From Flavobacteriales bacterium (lineage in GTDB: Bacteria > Bacteroidota > Bacteroidia > Flavobacteriales > TMED113): a DNA stretch of 16,788 nt. A model generated the notes under the pieces. The model made no database searches and was not told where the DNA came from. It worked only from the letters and a program-made list of their open reading frames with translations. Where the stretch lies: the NCBI GenBank assembly GCA_002696965.1, contig NZUB01000005.1, forward strand, positions 1 to 16,788, given 5' to 3'. This document shows positions 8,901-14,736 of the stretch, one piece after another. The position numbers and the translations under genes are program-made. Every line of letters starts with the position of its first letter. Within the stretch, counting starts at the first letter, position 1.

Positions 8901-9293
8901 TTTGAATTGTGGGATGAGTCTTCAAACAAAGTGTATGATTTACAATTTACATGGCAAGAAGGTGATGATAAGTATAATATAAATGGTATTAATATTGCTT
9001 CCAATGCTATAGTTAGTAATCAAGATAATCAAGTGTTTGATAATATTAAATGCTACCCTAATCCAAACACTGGAAGCTTTAATATAGAATTGTTATTAAA
9101 TAATAAAACAGATGTTGTAATTGATGTTTTCAATGCAATTGGTAAAAAAGTACATACGTTAGATTGTGGACCATTGAATATGGGCTCTTATAATCTACCT
9201 ATTGCTTTAAAAAATGTAGGCCAAGGAATGTATTATATAGAGTTCAGAAGTAGTTTAGAATCTAAACAAATCATATTTAATATAACAGATTAA
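2916..9293 (+). CDS. Giant modular T9SS surface protein: unnamed beta domains, cysteine modules, SprB repeats, type A signal
   Basis: The 2125-aa product begins with a signal peptide (MKKLFFLFIMVSYYGLG, cut probably before Gln18). An unnamed ~100-aa beta domain (core IGVFY...GG...WG...DNGF..GE.F.W) occurs six times: residues 20-115, 301-395, 457-555, 1180-1275, 1609-1705 and 1911-2012. About 23 cysteine modules of the type GCTDxxAxNYNP...DDGSC lie at 207-291, 429-448 and, nearly unbroken, 585-1162. A MopE-like metal-binding stretch is at 638-676. Four SprB repeats span 1299-1605, two WN-I-S-Y...YWP repeats lie at 1744-1811 and 1826-1892, and a type A T9SS signal (CYPNPNTGSF...GMYYIEF) at 2044-2125. 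It lies 26 nt after the previous gene, preceded only by A/T-rich sequence, typical of Bacteroidota starts. A structural or adhesive surface role is inferred; no enzyme motif is seen. Confidence 0.93.
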   Translation: MKKLFFLFIMVSYYGLGQLNWQEVNTGASTSTIISVGNISIWGMSAPTLNGQDLPEGSLIGVFFLNDDDEYVCGGVEPWIGGDNNIALTAWGTESGLDNGFAANEVFTFFVRVCDGPCFTDSGNDGNDVYVDSFEVADGTDYIALSPVMVSPTSDNDQIDTEVYTDGGLAGLQSADFTEYVDLEECSCADGTPTAVVAGVVCQVIGGCSDPGASNYSDCYFGSYFPTFSNEICEDSEVVGCTCNLSYNYNPDATEDDGTCVVISGGCGDATALNYSGDICSTAIFLANDCVFDLPEPGPMEYVITDANMTVQVSSNVILLNGEPAPLGSKIGAYYTNNEDELVNAGYEIINGEDQYAIAVWASESGLDNGFAAGEEITWVLQVGNDFLLADAATMNSAPPFSETFVANGFGQVLSVQFSGDVVIDVPGCTEESAYNYNSAATFDDGSCYSLDDLEFDFTITDANMTIQVAQSAVTFNGIGNEPSCGSLLGGFYTNQDGQLLCGGYQVWCDDFSNNQLAIALWQSEAGMDNGFDSGEEIIWVLSVGGQNFIAESSTMNPAPPFENTYTANGFGQLLVAEFFGDILGCIDASACNYNSDATIDDNSCEYDSCLGCIDESACNYNSEATIDNNSCISPIMWYYDTDGDTLGDELYPLATLACDLPGIGYVDNNDDPCPEDFDNIPGCTDENSANYNPDACFDDDSCILVVEGCTDDTALNFNPLANSDDGSCIAIVLGCTDPTSFNYNVDANTDDGSCCTIAGCTDENSINYDPDACFDNNNCVAIVLGCTDPLAFNYDEYANTNDGSCEAVVLGCIDNLACNYNEEANTIDGSCIYAETYYDCNDVCLNDEDNDGVCDELEILGCTDNTAFNYDSSATDDDGSCEPIVFGCIDPSSFNYNPLANTDDGSCCYIEGCTDENSINYNPNTCFDDGSCIAIVLGCTDPLAFNYNENANIDDGSCIPFIYGCIDELACNFDASANTDDGSCLGPDQFYDCDGNCLEDIDGDGVCDPLEVGGCTDVNALNYNPEATEDGICIFTGCLDASACNFDPNGVFNEPVDCDYESCVGCTNSAASNYNPNAIIDNGSCIIYDCTDASACNYNPDATEDDGSCDYSCFGCTDETAYNYNPDATEDDGSCEPVVLGCLDIIACNYDSTFNTSDGSCEYPVEGFDCDGNQLALDTPWGNNSGCAFNNHVVGFSSPSFNSGDYIGVFYLDDNGSLVFSQGVEYTGSNFAMTICSDDATTTEKDGFDVGESFFWQIWPAGEDCSYPINVEYSENQPSSSSFEVEGVSEIIAYTESPLSVSVLVSDVSCFGHFDGFATLDITGGIPFGDDSYIIDGQLDNLNAGNYSVTITDYNGCQEIVEFIISEPDPLQLSLNGSDYNGFGVSCNGASDGWIDLEVTGGTGNYTYNWDNGSETQDLENIGAGTYIIIVTDDNECSVASEFVVSEPEDELQISGSTSDYNGFGVSCNGASDGFIDVTVSGGVGNYTYSWSNGATSQNLNNLEPGTYVLIVIDDNGCSADLSFVINEPDLFLINFETSPGEYSNCSSGSASILVTGGTAPYQYLWSNGSIESEITALCGGEYSVTVTDGNGCVVEQEVTVDYLSPEGWDINETDLSHIINIPLDAVMLLDQVDLTPGDYIGVFFDNEDGTQACGGYAMWIGETTQLIAYGNDGVNNGFEDLEQFKWRVWDNETETEAHGFVVYDETYPSERYFSNGGESGVLASVFATYQMIPLNENPYTDWDIISTYINSEEDVQSMFVPILEELVIIKDANGLVYWPDWEINTLVNLNNHDAYGVKTWSPNELIVQGDFIQPEDIVFDLSGWNYISYPRYLSMSLEDALSSVLGNIKLLKDDSGNVYWPELNINTVEQMSPGEGYVLKVFEDQSFSYPSNSDGSFNLNDLVGWNNSGRIGLDRPLYYSDFQKTNNNMTIGVPLNVWNNFDIQNGDEIAALDTEGNIFGAAVLSESNNVLVVWGDDEFSLEKDGMLSGEELLFELWDESSNKVYDLQFTWQEGDDKYNINGINIASNAIVSNQDNQVFDNIKCYPNPNTGSFNIELLLNNKTDVVIDVFNAIGKKVHTLDCGPLNMGSYNLPIALKNVGQGMYYIEFRSSLESKQIIFNITD
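3195..4033 (+). repeat. 29-nt perfect direct repeat within beta-domain copies 1 and 2
   Basis: Bases 3195-3223 and 4005-4033 are identical and encode ESGLDNGFAA in both domain copies. The 810-nt spacing is a multiple of three, so recombination between them would delete or add one whole block in frame. Confidence 0.85.
3816..4580 (+). repeat. Two adjacent copies of the unnamed IGVFY/DNGF beta domain
   Basis: Copies 2 and 3 of the domain (residues 301-395 and 457-555) both begin ITDANMT(V/I)QV and both end with a segment of the form TMN(S/P)APPF followed by ANGFGQ. They are separated by one cysteine module. Similarity is visible at DNA level (for example near 3825 and 4292), so this pair arose by duplication within the gene. 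Confidence 0.75.
4827..4943 (+). other. MopE-like putative metal-binding segment inside the cysteine array
   Basis: Residues 638-676 read YYDTDGDTLGDE, then a Cys, then GYVDNNDDPCPED. This resembles the short repeat family (YYxDxDGDGxGD...GYVxxxxDCDD) described as putative metal binding and named after MopE. The third DG position is degenerate (DGDTLGD). Calcium or other metal binding is inferred from the family. Confidence 0.6.
5040..5957 (+). repeat. Two-copy higher-order duplication, 459 nt (153 codons) per copy
   Basis: Copy A is 5040-5498 (residues 709-861) and copy B is 5499-5957 (residues 862-1014). Each copy has five cysteine modules in the same order (TD(D/N)TA, (T/I)DP(T/S)SFN, TDENSIN, TDPLAFN, ID(N/E)LACN) and then a Ca-loop segment ending DGVCD(E/P)LE. 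Every module pair I checked is offset by exactly 153 residues. A perfect 30-nt match links 5193-5222 with 5652-5681. A further module after 5957 may start a third, degenerate copy. Confidence 0.88.
6810..7730 (+). repeat. Four SprB-type repeats in the second gene
   Basis: Residues 1299-1371, 1372-1453, 1454-1533 and 1534-1605 each carry the SC(F/N)G/DG opening, a (T/S)GG core, a GxY turn and a (V/I)xDxNGC segment. The fourth is shorter and opens with NCSSGSAS. They have the same layout as those of the first gene. Confidence 0.85.
7050..7340 (+). repeat. 48-nt direct repeat, one mismatch, period 243 nt
   Basis: Bases 7050-7097 and 7293-7340 differ at a single position (C versus A at the end of a GTC/GTA valine codon). 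They encode SDYNGFGVSCNGASDG at the start of SprB repeats 2 and 3 of this gene. The 243-nt period is 81 codons. This is the most recent-looking duplication in the SprB part. Confidence 0.9.
8145..8591 (+). repeat. Tandem WN-I-S-Y...KD..G.VYWP repeats
   Basis: Residues 1744-1811 and 1826-1892 share the order W(D/N)xIS, a helix-like acidic stretch, an IKDANG or LKDDSG turn, VYWP, INT, and GYVLK or YGVK. I have seen this paired ~70-residue unit near the C-terminus of many T9SS cargo proteins, but I cannot attach a function. Confidence 0.65.
9045..9290 (+). other. Type A T9SS sorting domain of the second gene
   Basis: The last 82 residues show the CYPNPNTGSFNI opening, the VFNAIGKKV core and a MYYIEF strand, which is the standard Por-secretion C-terminal layout. 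In studied members this domain is removed during export and the protein is released or linked to a lipid anchor. Confidence 0.93.
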
Positions 9294-9297
9294 AACT

Positions 9298-12200
9298 ATG
9301 TTTAGAGAGTTATTGTTTTTAGTATGTTCTTTTTTTGCCCTTATAGGCACATCTCAAAATTGGAATAATTTTAATGCACCAGCTGCTACTGATTGTAATG
9401 CATCGATTGCTCTTCCAGAGAACAGCACTATAACTGTTAATAATGAACCTATAACTAATGGTGATATAATTGGTGTGTTTTATAATAATGGTTCAGAATT
9501 AGTTCTTGGAGGACTAATAACTTGGACAGGATTAACACAAAACATAGTAGCATGGGGCTCTGAAGCAGGAGAAAATAATGGTTTTCAAGCCGGAGAAGAG
9601 TATGTCTGGTATGTATATGATATTGAAACAGATCAGTCTATCATAGCATCTAATATTCAAATGCTGTTTGGTGACAACACATACACTTGTAATGGACTTT
9701 TAGCTGTATCTGTTTTAGACTTTTTGAGTGCGGGTTGTTCAGATTCAAGTGCATGTAATTATTGTGATTTGTGCTTTGAAATTGATGACTCATTGTGTCA
9801 ATATACAGACGATCCAATATATGATTGTAATAATAATTGTGTTAATGATTTAGATGGCGATGGGGTTTGTGATGAATTAGAAATTTTAGGATGTACAGAT
9901 GATTCTGCAGCTAATTACAATCCAAATGCTACTGAAGATGATAATACAACCTGTAATTATGTTATTTTAGGTTGTACCAATTCAATTGCAAGTAATTATA
10001 ATGTAAATGCAACAGAAGATGATGGTTCTTGCTTGTATTGTAGTGATGTTAATGCCGATAATTTTTATAATGGTAATGACGGATCTTTTTGCTTAGATGA
10101 TTTATATAATAATTATACTTTAGAAATAGGTTCCGATGGATTACTAGATTGTTGTTTTTATGCTAATCCAGGCTGTACAGATGATGGTACTTGTGTTGAT
10201 GAAGATGGTGATGGTGATTTGGATGAATGTGATGATAAGTTTTTATATACTTCAGACTCAGGAGAGTTATTGTATTATCAAAGCCCATTTCCAGGAGTAC
10301 CAGCAGCCAATTATAATCCAAGTGCAAATATTTTAATTGGTGTTGATTATTGTTATTATTTCCCAGCTTGTCAAGATCCGGATGCTATGAATTATGGATA
10401 TAATTGTAATGGGGATGATGTTTTGTCTATAGCCCAAGCTAATGATTTTTCAATTGATTTTAATGAAGAACCTGAAACATCAATTTTTACAATTATATTT
10501 AATCAGTATGAGTTTATTTTTGAAGATTCAGAAAATTGTTGTTTATATTATGGATGTGATGATATTAATGCTGATAATTTTCATGATTTAGATGGTGATT
10601 TTTATCAAAATATTCCTGAGCAAGAAAACTATAATCCTCCCGGTATTCTTAATTATAATCTTGTTTTTAGTCTTGATGGTAGCTATGAAATATTTAATCC
10701 AGATTTGCCAGATTGGGCTAATGTGGTAAGTGTTTTGTCTTCCAGTGATATAGATGGAGATGGGATTTTAAATAATATTGATTCAGATATTGATGGTGAT
10801 AGCTTTAATTACTTATTTCAATATACTAATCAATCAGATTTAGATACTTTTTCACCTTGTATTTATCTAGGTTGTACTGATGGTGGTGACACAGAAGATG
10901 GAGATGGAATAATTGCATATAATTACAATCCAAATGCTAATGTAGATGATGGTTCATGTGAATATTATGTTTGTAATGATCCGGCTTCAATGAATTATAT
11001 TCCACCATGTATAGATGATGGTTTTCAGGATTGGTCACCTTATCCTGGTTATCCAGCTTGTAATTTTGGAATGCCACAAGATATAAATAATCCTTATGCC
11101 ACACAGGGGTGTTTATATTCTGAATCTGATTGTTCGGATGTTTTTATTTCTAAAAATTATTGTTATGATGACTTTTATGATAATCAAATTTTTGTTCCCA
11201 ATCCTGATGACTTATATGATTGCTGCCAGTATTTAGGCTGTTTAGATCCTAGTGCATTTAATTATAATTCTGGAGCTACTATTCAAGAGTTAGTTTTTAA
11301 TGTTAATCCCGATTCGCCATATCCATATTCGCCAATTCCAATTGTGTCAGATAATGGAGATATAATAGGATATGAAGATACATGTTACCCTTATATATAT
11401 GGTTGTACAGACGAGGATGCAGAAAATTTTAATGATTATGATAATGATGGTTTTTCAGATACATGGGTTGAGGATGAAGTGCCTGTTTGGCAATTAACAG
11501 ATGTTAATATTAATGAAAATGGACTTAATATGTTTGGTATTGATGATATGGATATGATAGAGTTGTTTAACTTATCAGGAAGTCATACAAATGTTAATTC
11601 TTTGCCTCCAGGAAATCTTAATTCAGTAAATCCTTGTCAGTATATATATGGTTGCACGGATCCTTGCTTTATAGAGTATTATAATGTGGTAGAATATAAT
11701 TCGCAAGAAGATTTCAACTTTTCTTTCATTAATAATATATTGAATAATAATGGTTGCGATTTTGAATATAATTATGGGTGTACGGAGATACTAATACCAA
11801 ATCCACAGCCTACATTCGATGATGGTTCTTGTACTAATCTTCTTGTGTATGGTTGTATGGATCCTGATGCAGCTAATTATAATCCTAATGCAACGATTAA
11901 TGATTGCACCAGTTGTATTTCGTCTATTGAAATTGACTTTACTGTTAATAACCCAGATTGTTATAGTGATTTAAGCGGTGATTTTTCATGGACCATCTCA
12001 GGAGGAGTTCCTCCTTATCAATTTGTTTTATATAATGATATGGGTGATGTTGTTGAAGAAATGATTTTGCAAGAGAATATTGAAAACATACTAAATCTTG
12101 AGTTAGGAGATTATTTTATAGAAGTTACAGATTTTTTAAATTATAATAATTCCGTTTCTTTTTCTATATTGGAATCTTCTGATTTTGTTATTGACTTATG

Positions 12201-12672
12201 GGAGTCTGGAGGTTGGTTGATTACTAACTCAGGTTATGATAATTATGAGTGGACATTAAATGGTAATATTTTATTAGATATCGATCCTAATACATATCAA
12301 ATATCTCCTTCACTTTCTGGTCTCTATGGTGTAACAGCAACATATGATTATAATAACGGTACATGTATATCAAATACTGCATTTGAAAATTTTATAGTTT
12401 TTCAAAGTAGTTTAGATGAATCTCAAAATCTATTAGTCACTTGTGTTCCTAACCCCTCAATGGGGCAGGTCGTTTTAACTATTAATGAATCTCATTTAGA
12501 ACCTGTTTATTGTGATTTTTTTGATAGTTTTGGTAAACAATTATGGCTTAAACCTAAAAGGTTATTTGAAAAAAAATCATTAACTATTGAGAATATACCA
12601 GCTGGAATATATTATTTTCGTGTGAAGACTTTAGATATTGTTCAAGTTATACCAATGATTGTTATTAATTAA
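9298..12672 (+). CDS. T9SS surface protein with unnamed beta domain and diverged cysteine-module array
   Basis: The 1124-aa product starts at an ATG only 4 nt after the previous stop. A signal peptide covers residues 1-19, with cleavage likely before Gln20. Residues 21-125 are one copy of the unnamed beta domain (GDIIGVFY, GGLITW, VAWGSEAGENNGF, GEEYVWYV), placed exactly as copy 1 of gene 2. Residues 147-873 hold about 15 cysteine modules, many interrupted by 20-60-residue inserts; some are canonical (NYNPNATEDD, NYNPNANVDDGSC). Ca-loop motifs DLDGDGVCDELE, DEDGDGDLDE and DIDGDGILNNIDSDIDGD are present. Residues 877-957 resemble one SprB repeat without its usual cysteine near the end. Residues 1045-1124 are a type A T9SS signal (VPNPSMGQ, FDSFGKQ, AGIYYFRV). 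It is a shorter relative of gene 2, with a probable structural surface role. Confidence 0.92.
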   Translation: MFRELLFLVCSFFALIGTSQNWNNFNAPAATDCNASIALPENSTITVNNEPITNGDIIGVFYNNGSELVLGGLITWTGLTQNIVAWGSEAGENNGFQAGEEYVWYVYDIETDQSIIASNIQMLFGDNTYTCNGLLAVSVLDFLSAGCSDSSACNYCDLCFEIDDSLCQYTDDPIYDCNNNCVNDLDGDGVCDELEILGCTDDSAANYNPNATEDDNTTCNYVILGCTNSIASNYNVNATEDDGSCLYCSDVNADNFYNGNDGSFCLDDLYNNYTLEIGSDGLLDCCFYANPGCTDDGTCVDEDGDGDLDECDDKFLYTSDSGELLYYQSPFPGVPAANYNPSANILIGVDYCYYFPACQDPDAMNYGYNCNGDDVLSIAQANDFSIDFNEEPETSIFTIIFNQYEFIFEDSENCCLYYGCDDINADNFHDLDGDFYQNIPEQENYNPPGILNYNLVFSLDGSYEIFNPDLPDWANVVSVLSSSDIDGDGILNNIDSDIDGDSFNYLFQYTNQSDLDTFSPCIYLGCTDGGDTEDGDGIIAYNYNPNANVDDGSCEYYVCNDPASMNYIPPCIDDGFQDWSPYPGYPACNFGMPQDINNPYATQGCLYSESDCSDVFISKNYCYDDFYDNQIFVPNPDDLYDCCQYLGCLDPSAFNYNSGATIQELVFNVNPDSPYPYSPIPIVSDNGDIIGYEDTCYPYIYGCTDEDAENFNDYDNDGFSDTWVEDEVPVWQLTDVNINENGLNMFGIDDMDMIELFNLSGSHTNVNSLPPGNLNSVNPCQYIYGCTDPCFIEYYNVVEYNSQEDFNFSFINNILNNNGCDFEYNYGCTEILIPNPQPTFDDGSCTNLLVYGCMDPDAANYNPNATINDCTSCISSIEIDFTVNNPDCYSDLSGDFSWTISGGVPPYQFVLYNDMGDVVEEMILQENIENILNLELGDYFIEVTDFLNYNNSVSFSILESSDFVIDLWESGGWLITNSGYDNYEWTLNGNILLDIDPNTYQISPSLSGLYGVTATYDYNNGTCISNTAFENFIVFQSSLDESQNLLVTCVPNPSMGQVVLTINESHLEPVYCDFFDSFGKQLWLKPKRLFEKKSLTIENIPAGIYYFRVKTLDIVQVIPMIVIN
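9736..11916 (+). repeat. Diverged, insertion-rich cysteine-module array
   Basis: About 15 module starts (GCTD, GCSD, CSDVNAD, GCDDINAD, GCLDPSA, GCMDPDA and others) are spread over 727 residues. Spacing varies widely, unlike the regular 22-26-residue period of gene 2. Several modules close with a paired cysteine (DCCFY, NCCLYY, DCCQY) just before the next Gly-Cys. Bases 9868-9896 match 5478-5506 of gene 2 at 28 of 29 positions. Confidence 0.8.
12430..12669 (+). other. Type A T9SS sorting domain of the third gene
   Basis: Residues 1045-1124 open with CVPNPSMGQVVL, continue with a FDSFGKQLW core and end with GIYYFRVKT and a short hydrophobic strand. The PNP motif and the final strand order fit the Por-secretion tail. 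Confidence 0.88.
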
Positions 12673-12678
12673 TATTTT

Positions 12679-14736
12679 ATGAAACGTTTTATTACTTTTT
12701 TTACATTTTTAATTTCATTTTATAGTTTTACTCAGTGTATTTATGATGAAACTTGTACTATATCACCTGCGTTTCCAAATATTTGTCCTATGCAATTGCC
12801 AGATGCGACAGCTGGTGAATTTTATTCTACTGATTTAACTTTTTGGATGCCTGTTCAGTTTGAGGCTGAAGGTTTTGAAGTGGTTTTAACAGAATTAGCT
12901 GTTAGCCAAATTATTGGTTTTCCAATTGGTTTAACAGCAGAGTTGTCAAATCCATCAATGGTTTTTTATCCCTCTGAAAGCGAATTTGGTTGCGCTTATG
13001 TTAGTGGTGTTCCTTTTGCCCCGGGAGATTATATTATTACAGTATATGTTGTTGCTAATGTGACAGTTGAAGCAGTTGGTTTTGAAATCGCTTATCCCAC
13101 AGAATTTAATTTATATCTAACTGTAAATCCGGGTTCTGGTGGTAATAATAGTTTTACATTTTCTCCAACAAATGGATGTGAGGACCTTGAGGTTGAGTTT
13201 GAAGCTTTGATTACTAGTGAGGATTATGATGTAGAATATATTTGGGATTTTGGTAATGGGGCTACAAGTGATGCGCAGTTTCCTCCTAATCAAGTATATA
13301 CTAGTTCTGGTGACTATGAGGTTTCTTTAACAACAAATTTAACATCAAATGTAATTGAACTAGAAAGTTTTAATATTGATTGGGTTTCAGAAGATTGTTA
13401 TGGCGGTGATGCAGAAGAGCTTTGTTGGCCTGAAGTTACAGATCCGGTTTTTGGTTTTACTATTTTGGATGGTGGATGTTGGTCTGATCCAGATTTATTT
13501 ATTAAAATATTTGATGCTAATGGTAGTTTAATATATCAGACAGGTGGTATTGGTTCCGGAGCATATGTTACTGGAACTTCTGCATCATGGTCAGATATTA
13601 ATCTTACTTTAGTTAACCCCCCATATACTGTTGAAATATGGGACACAGAAGCTTGGGATTTAACAGATGGATTAGATGCTATTATTGCTATTCTTGGTAT
13701 TAATCCCCAATTTTCTCAAGATGATTTACTTGGCACCTATAATCTTAATATAACTGATGGAGAACATGATTTTAATTCAGGTTGTTCAGATGGTAGTTAC
13801 ACAATTTCATCGAATATAGTAACTGTTAGTACTATTGAAAATTCAGAGACAATTAGTGTTTTTGATGTGCCAGAGTTAGAAACTATATTAAATGAGGATA
13901 ATTATGTTGTATATGTTGAGGATGAATTTATTACCTCTTTTCAATGGTATCTTGATGGTGTTTTAATTGAAGGTGCTACTCAATCTAGTTATAGTGTGGA
14001 AATATCTGGAACATATTATGTTGAATTTATAACCGAAAATGGTTGTTTTGGAGTGTCTTATCCATTAGAAGTTGTTAAGTGTGCAGAGCTAGATCCCTCT
14101 ATTATAGTTTCATGTCTTACTTTGAATTCTAATATTAATGATGAACCTTATGAATTTACTTGGTATTTAGACGACTCCATTTATGGAAGTGGCAATAATG
14201 TTTTAGTTAATCAAGATGGTTATTATTGGTTTGTGATGACTGATGAGTCAGGTTGTACATGGTCTTCAAATACTATATTTTTTCAAATGCCTCCAGAAGA
14301 TTTAGATAATGATGGTATTAATAATGATGAAGATGATGATGTAGATGGTGATGGCATTATTAATAGCGAGGATGAAGATGTGGATGGTGACGGTATTCCT
14401 GATGAATTTGATGAAGATATTGATGGGGATGGTAGTTGTAATGATAATGATGATACTATTTCTGGCTATATGTCAATTGATGATAATATATTGAATCAAG
14501 TTTCTATTTTCCCCAATCCATCTAGTGGTATACTTAATATTATATTGCCAGAATTTGTTAATATCGATTATGCTCAAATTTCTTTGATTGATTTAAAAGG
14601 TCAGGTGGTTTTTGAAGAGAAATTACAATGTGCTGAACAAAATGTAATTAATCTAGAGTCTTTACCATCATCATACTATGTATTGCATTTAGTTGTAAAT
14701 GAGGAGAATCTTTATAAAAGAATTCTTATTAAGTAG
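12679..14736 (+). CDS. T9SS cargo with Ig/PKD-like domains and Asp-rich Ca-binding stretch
   Basis: The 685-aa product starts 6 nt after the previous stop and has a signal peptide (MKRFITFFTFLISFYSFTQ). Residues 35-150 resemble a putative-Ig unit common in Bacteroidota surface proteins (LPDATAGEFYS, GFPIGL, GC...SGVPFAPGDY). Residues 157-222 are PKD-like (IWDFGNGATS, YTSSGDYEVSL). Residues 249-385 form a beta-rich block (DPDLFIKIFDANG, YTVEIWDTE) that may be C2-like. Residues 414-466 are an Ig-like unit (FQWYLDGVLIEGATQSSY). Residues 540-592 are thrombospondin type 3-like DxDxDGI repeats, and 606-685 a type A T9SS signal (IFPNPSSGILNI). It lacks both the cysteine modules and the IGVFY domain of genes 2 and 3. 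Its final 8 nt overlap the convergent peptidase gene. A surface role is inferred. Confidence 0.92.
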   Translation: MKRFITFFTFLISFYSFTQCIYDETCTISPAFPNICPMQLPDATAGEFYSTDLTFWMPVQFEAEGFEVVLTELAVSQIIGFPIGLTAELSNPSMVFYPSESEFGCAYVSGVPFAPGDYIITVYVVANVTVEAVGFEIAYPTEFNLYLTVNPGSGGNNSFTFSPTNGCEDLEVEFEALITSEDYDVEYIWDFGNGATSDAQFPPNQVYTSSGDYEVSLTTNLTSNVIELESFNIDWVSEDCYGGDAEELCWPEVTDPVFGFTILDGGCWSDPDLFIKIFDANGSLIYQTGGIGSGAYVTGTSASWSDINLTLVNPPYTVEIWDTEAWDLTDGLDAIIAILGINPQFSQDDLLGTYNLNITDGEHDFNSGCSDGSYTISSNIVTVSTIENSETISVFDVPELETILNEDNYVVYVEDEFITSFQWYLDGVLIEGATQSSYSVEISGTYYVEFITENGCFGVSYPLEVVKCAELDPSIIVSCLTLNSNINDEPYEFTWYLDDSIYGSGNNVLVNQDGYYWFVMTDESGCTWSSNTIFFQMPPEDLDNDGINNDEDDDVDGDGIINSEDEDVDGDGIPDEFDEDIDGDGSCNDNDDTISGYMSIDDNILNQVSIFPNPSSGILNIILPEFVNIDYAQISLIDLKGQVVFEEKLQCAEQNVINLESLPSSYYVLHLVVNEENLYKRILIK
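14296..14454 (+). repeat. Thrombospondin type 3-like Asp-rich calcium-binding repeats
   Basis: Residues 540-592 repeat D(L/V/I)D(N/G)DGI about four times (DLDNDGINND, DVDGDGIINS, DVDGDGIPDE, DIDGDGSCND). In the family each DxDxDG loop binds calcium. The stretch sits just before the sorting domain, where it would act as a stiff stalk once calcium is bound. Confidence 0.88.
14494..14733 (+). other. Type A T9SS sorting domain of the fourth gene
   Basis: Residues 606-685 contain IFPNPSSGILNI, an IDLKGQVV core, then SSYYVLHL and the terminal LYKRILIK strand, the usual Por-secretion tail with a basic end. Confidence 0.92.

Noticed and set aside
8750..9004. Reverse-strand open frame of 84 codons
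   Set aside because: It is Ser-rich antisense of a well-supported domain of the second gene, with no start context or family likeness.
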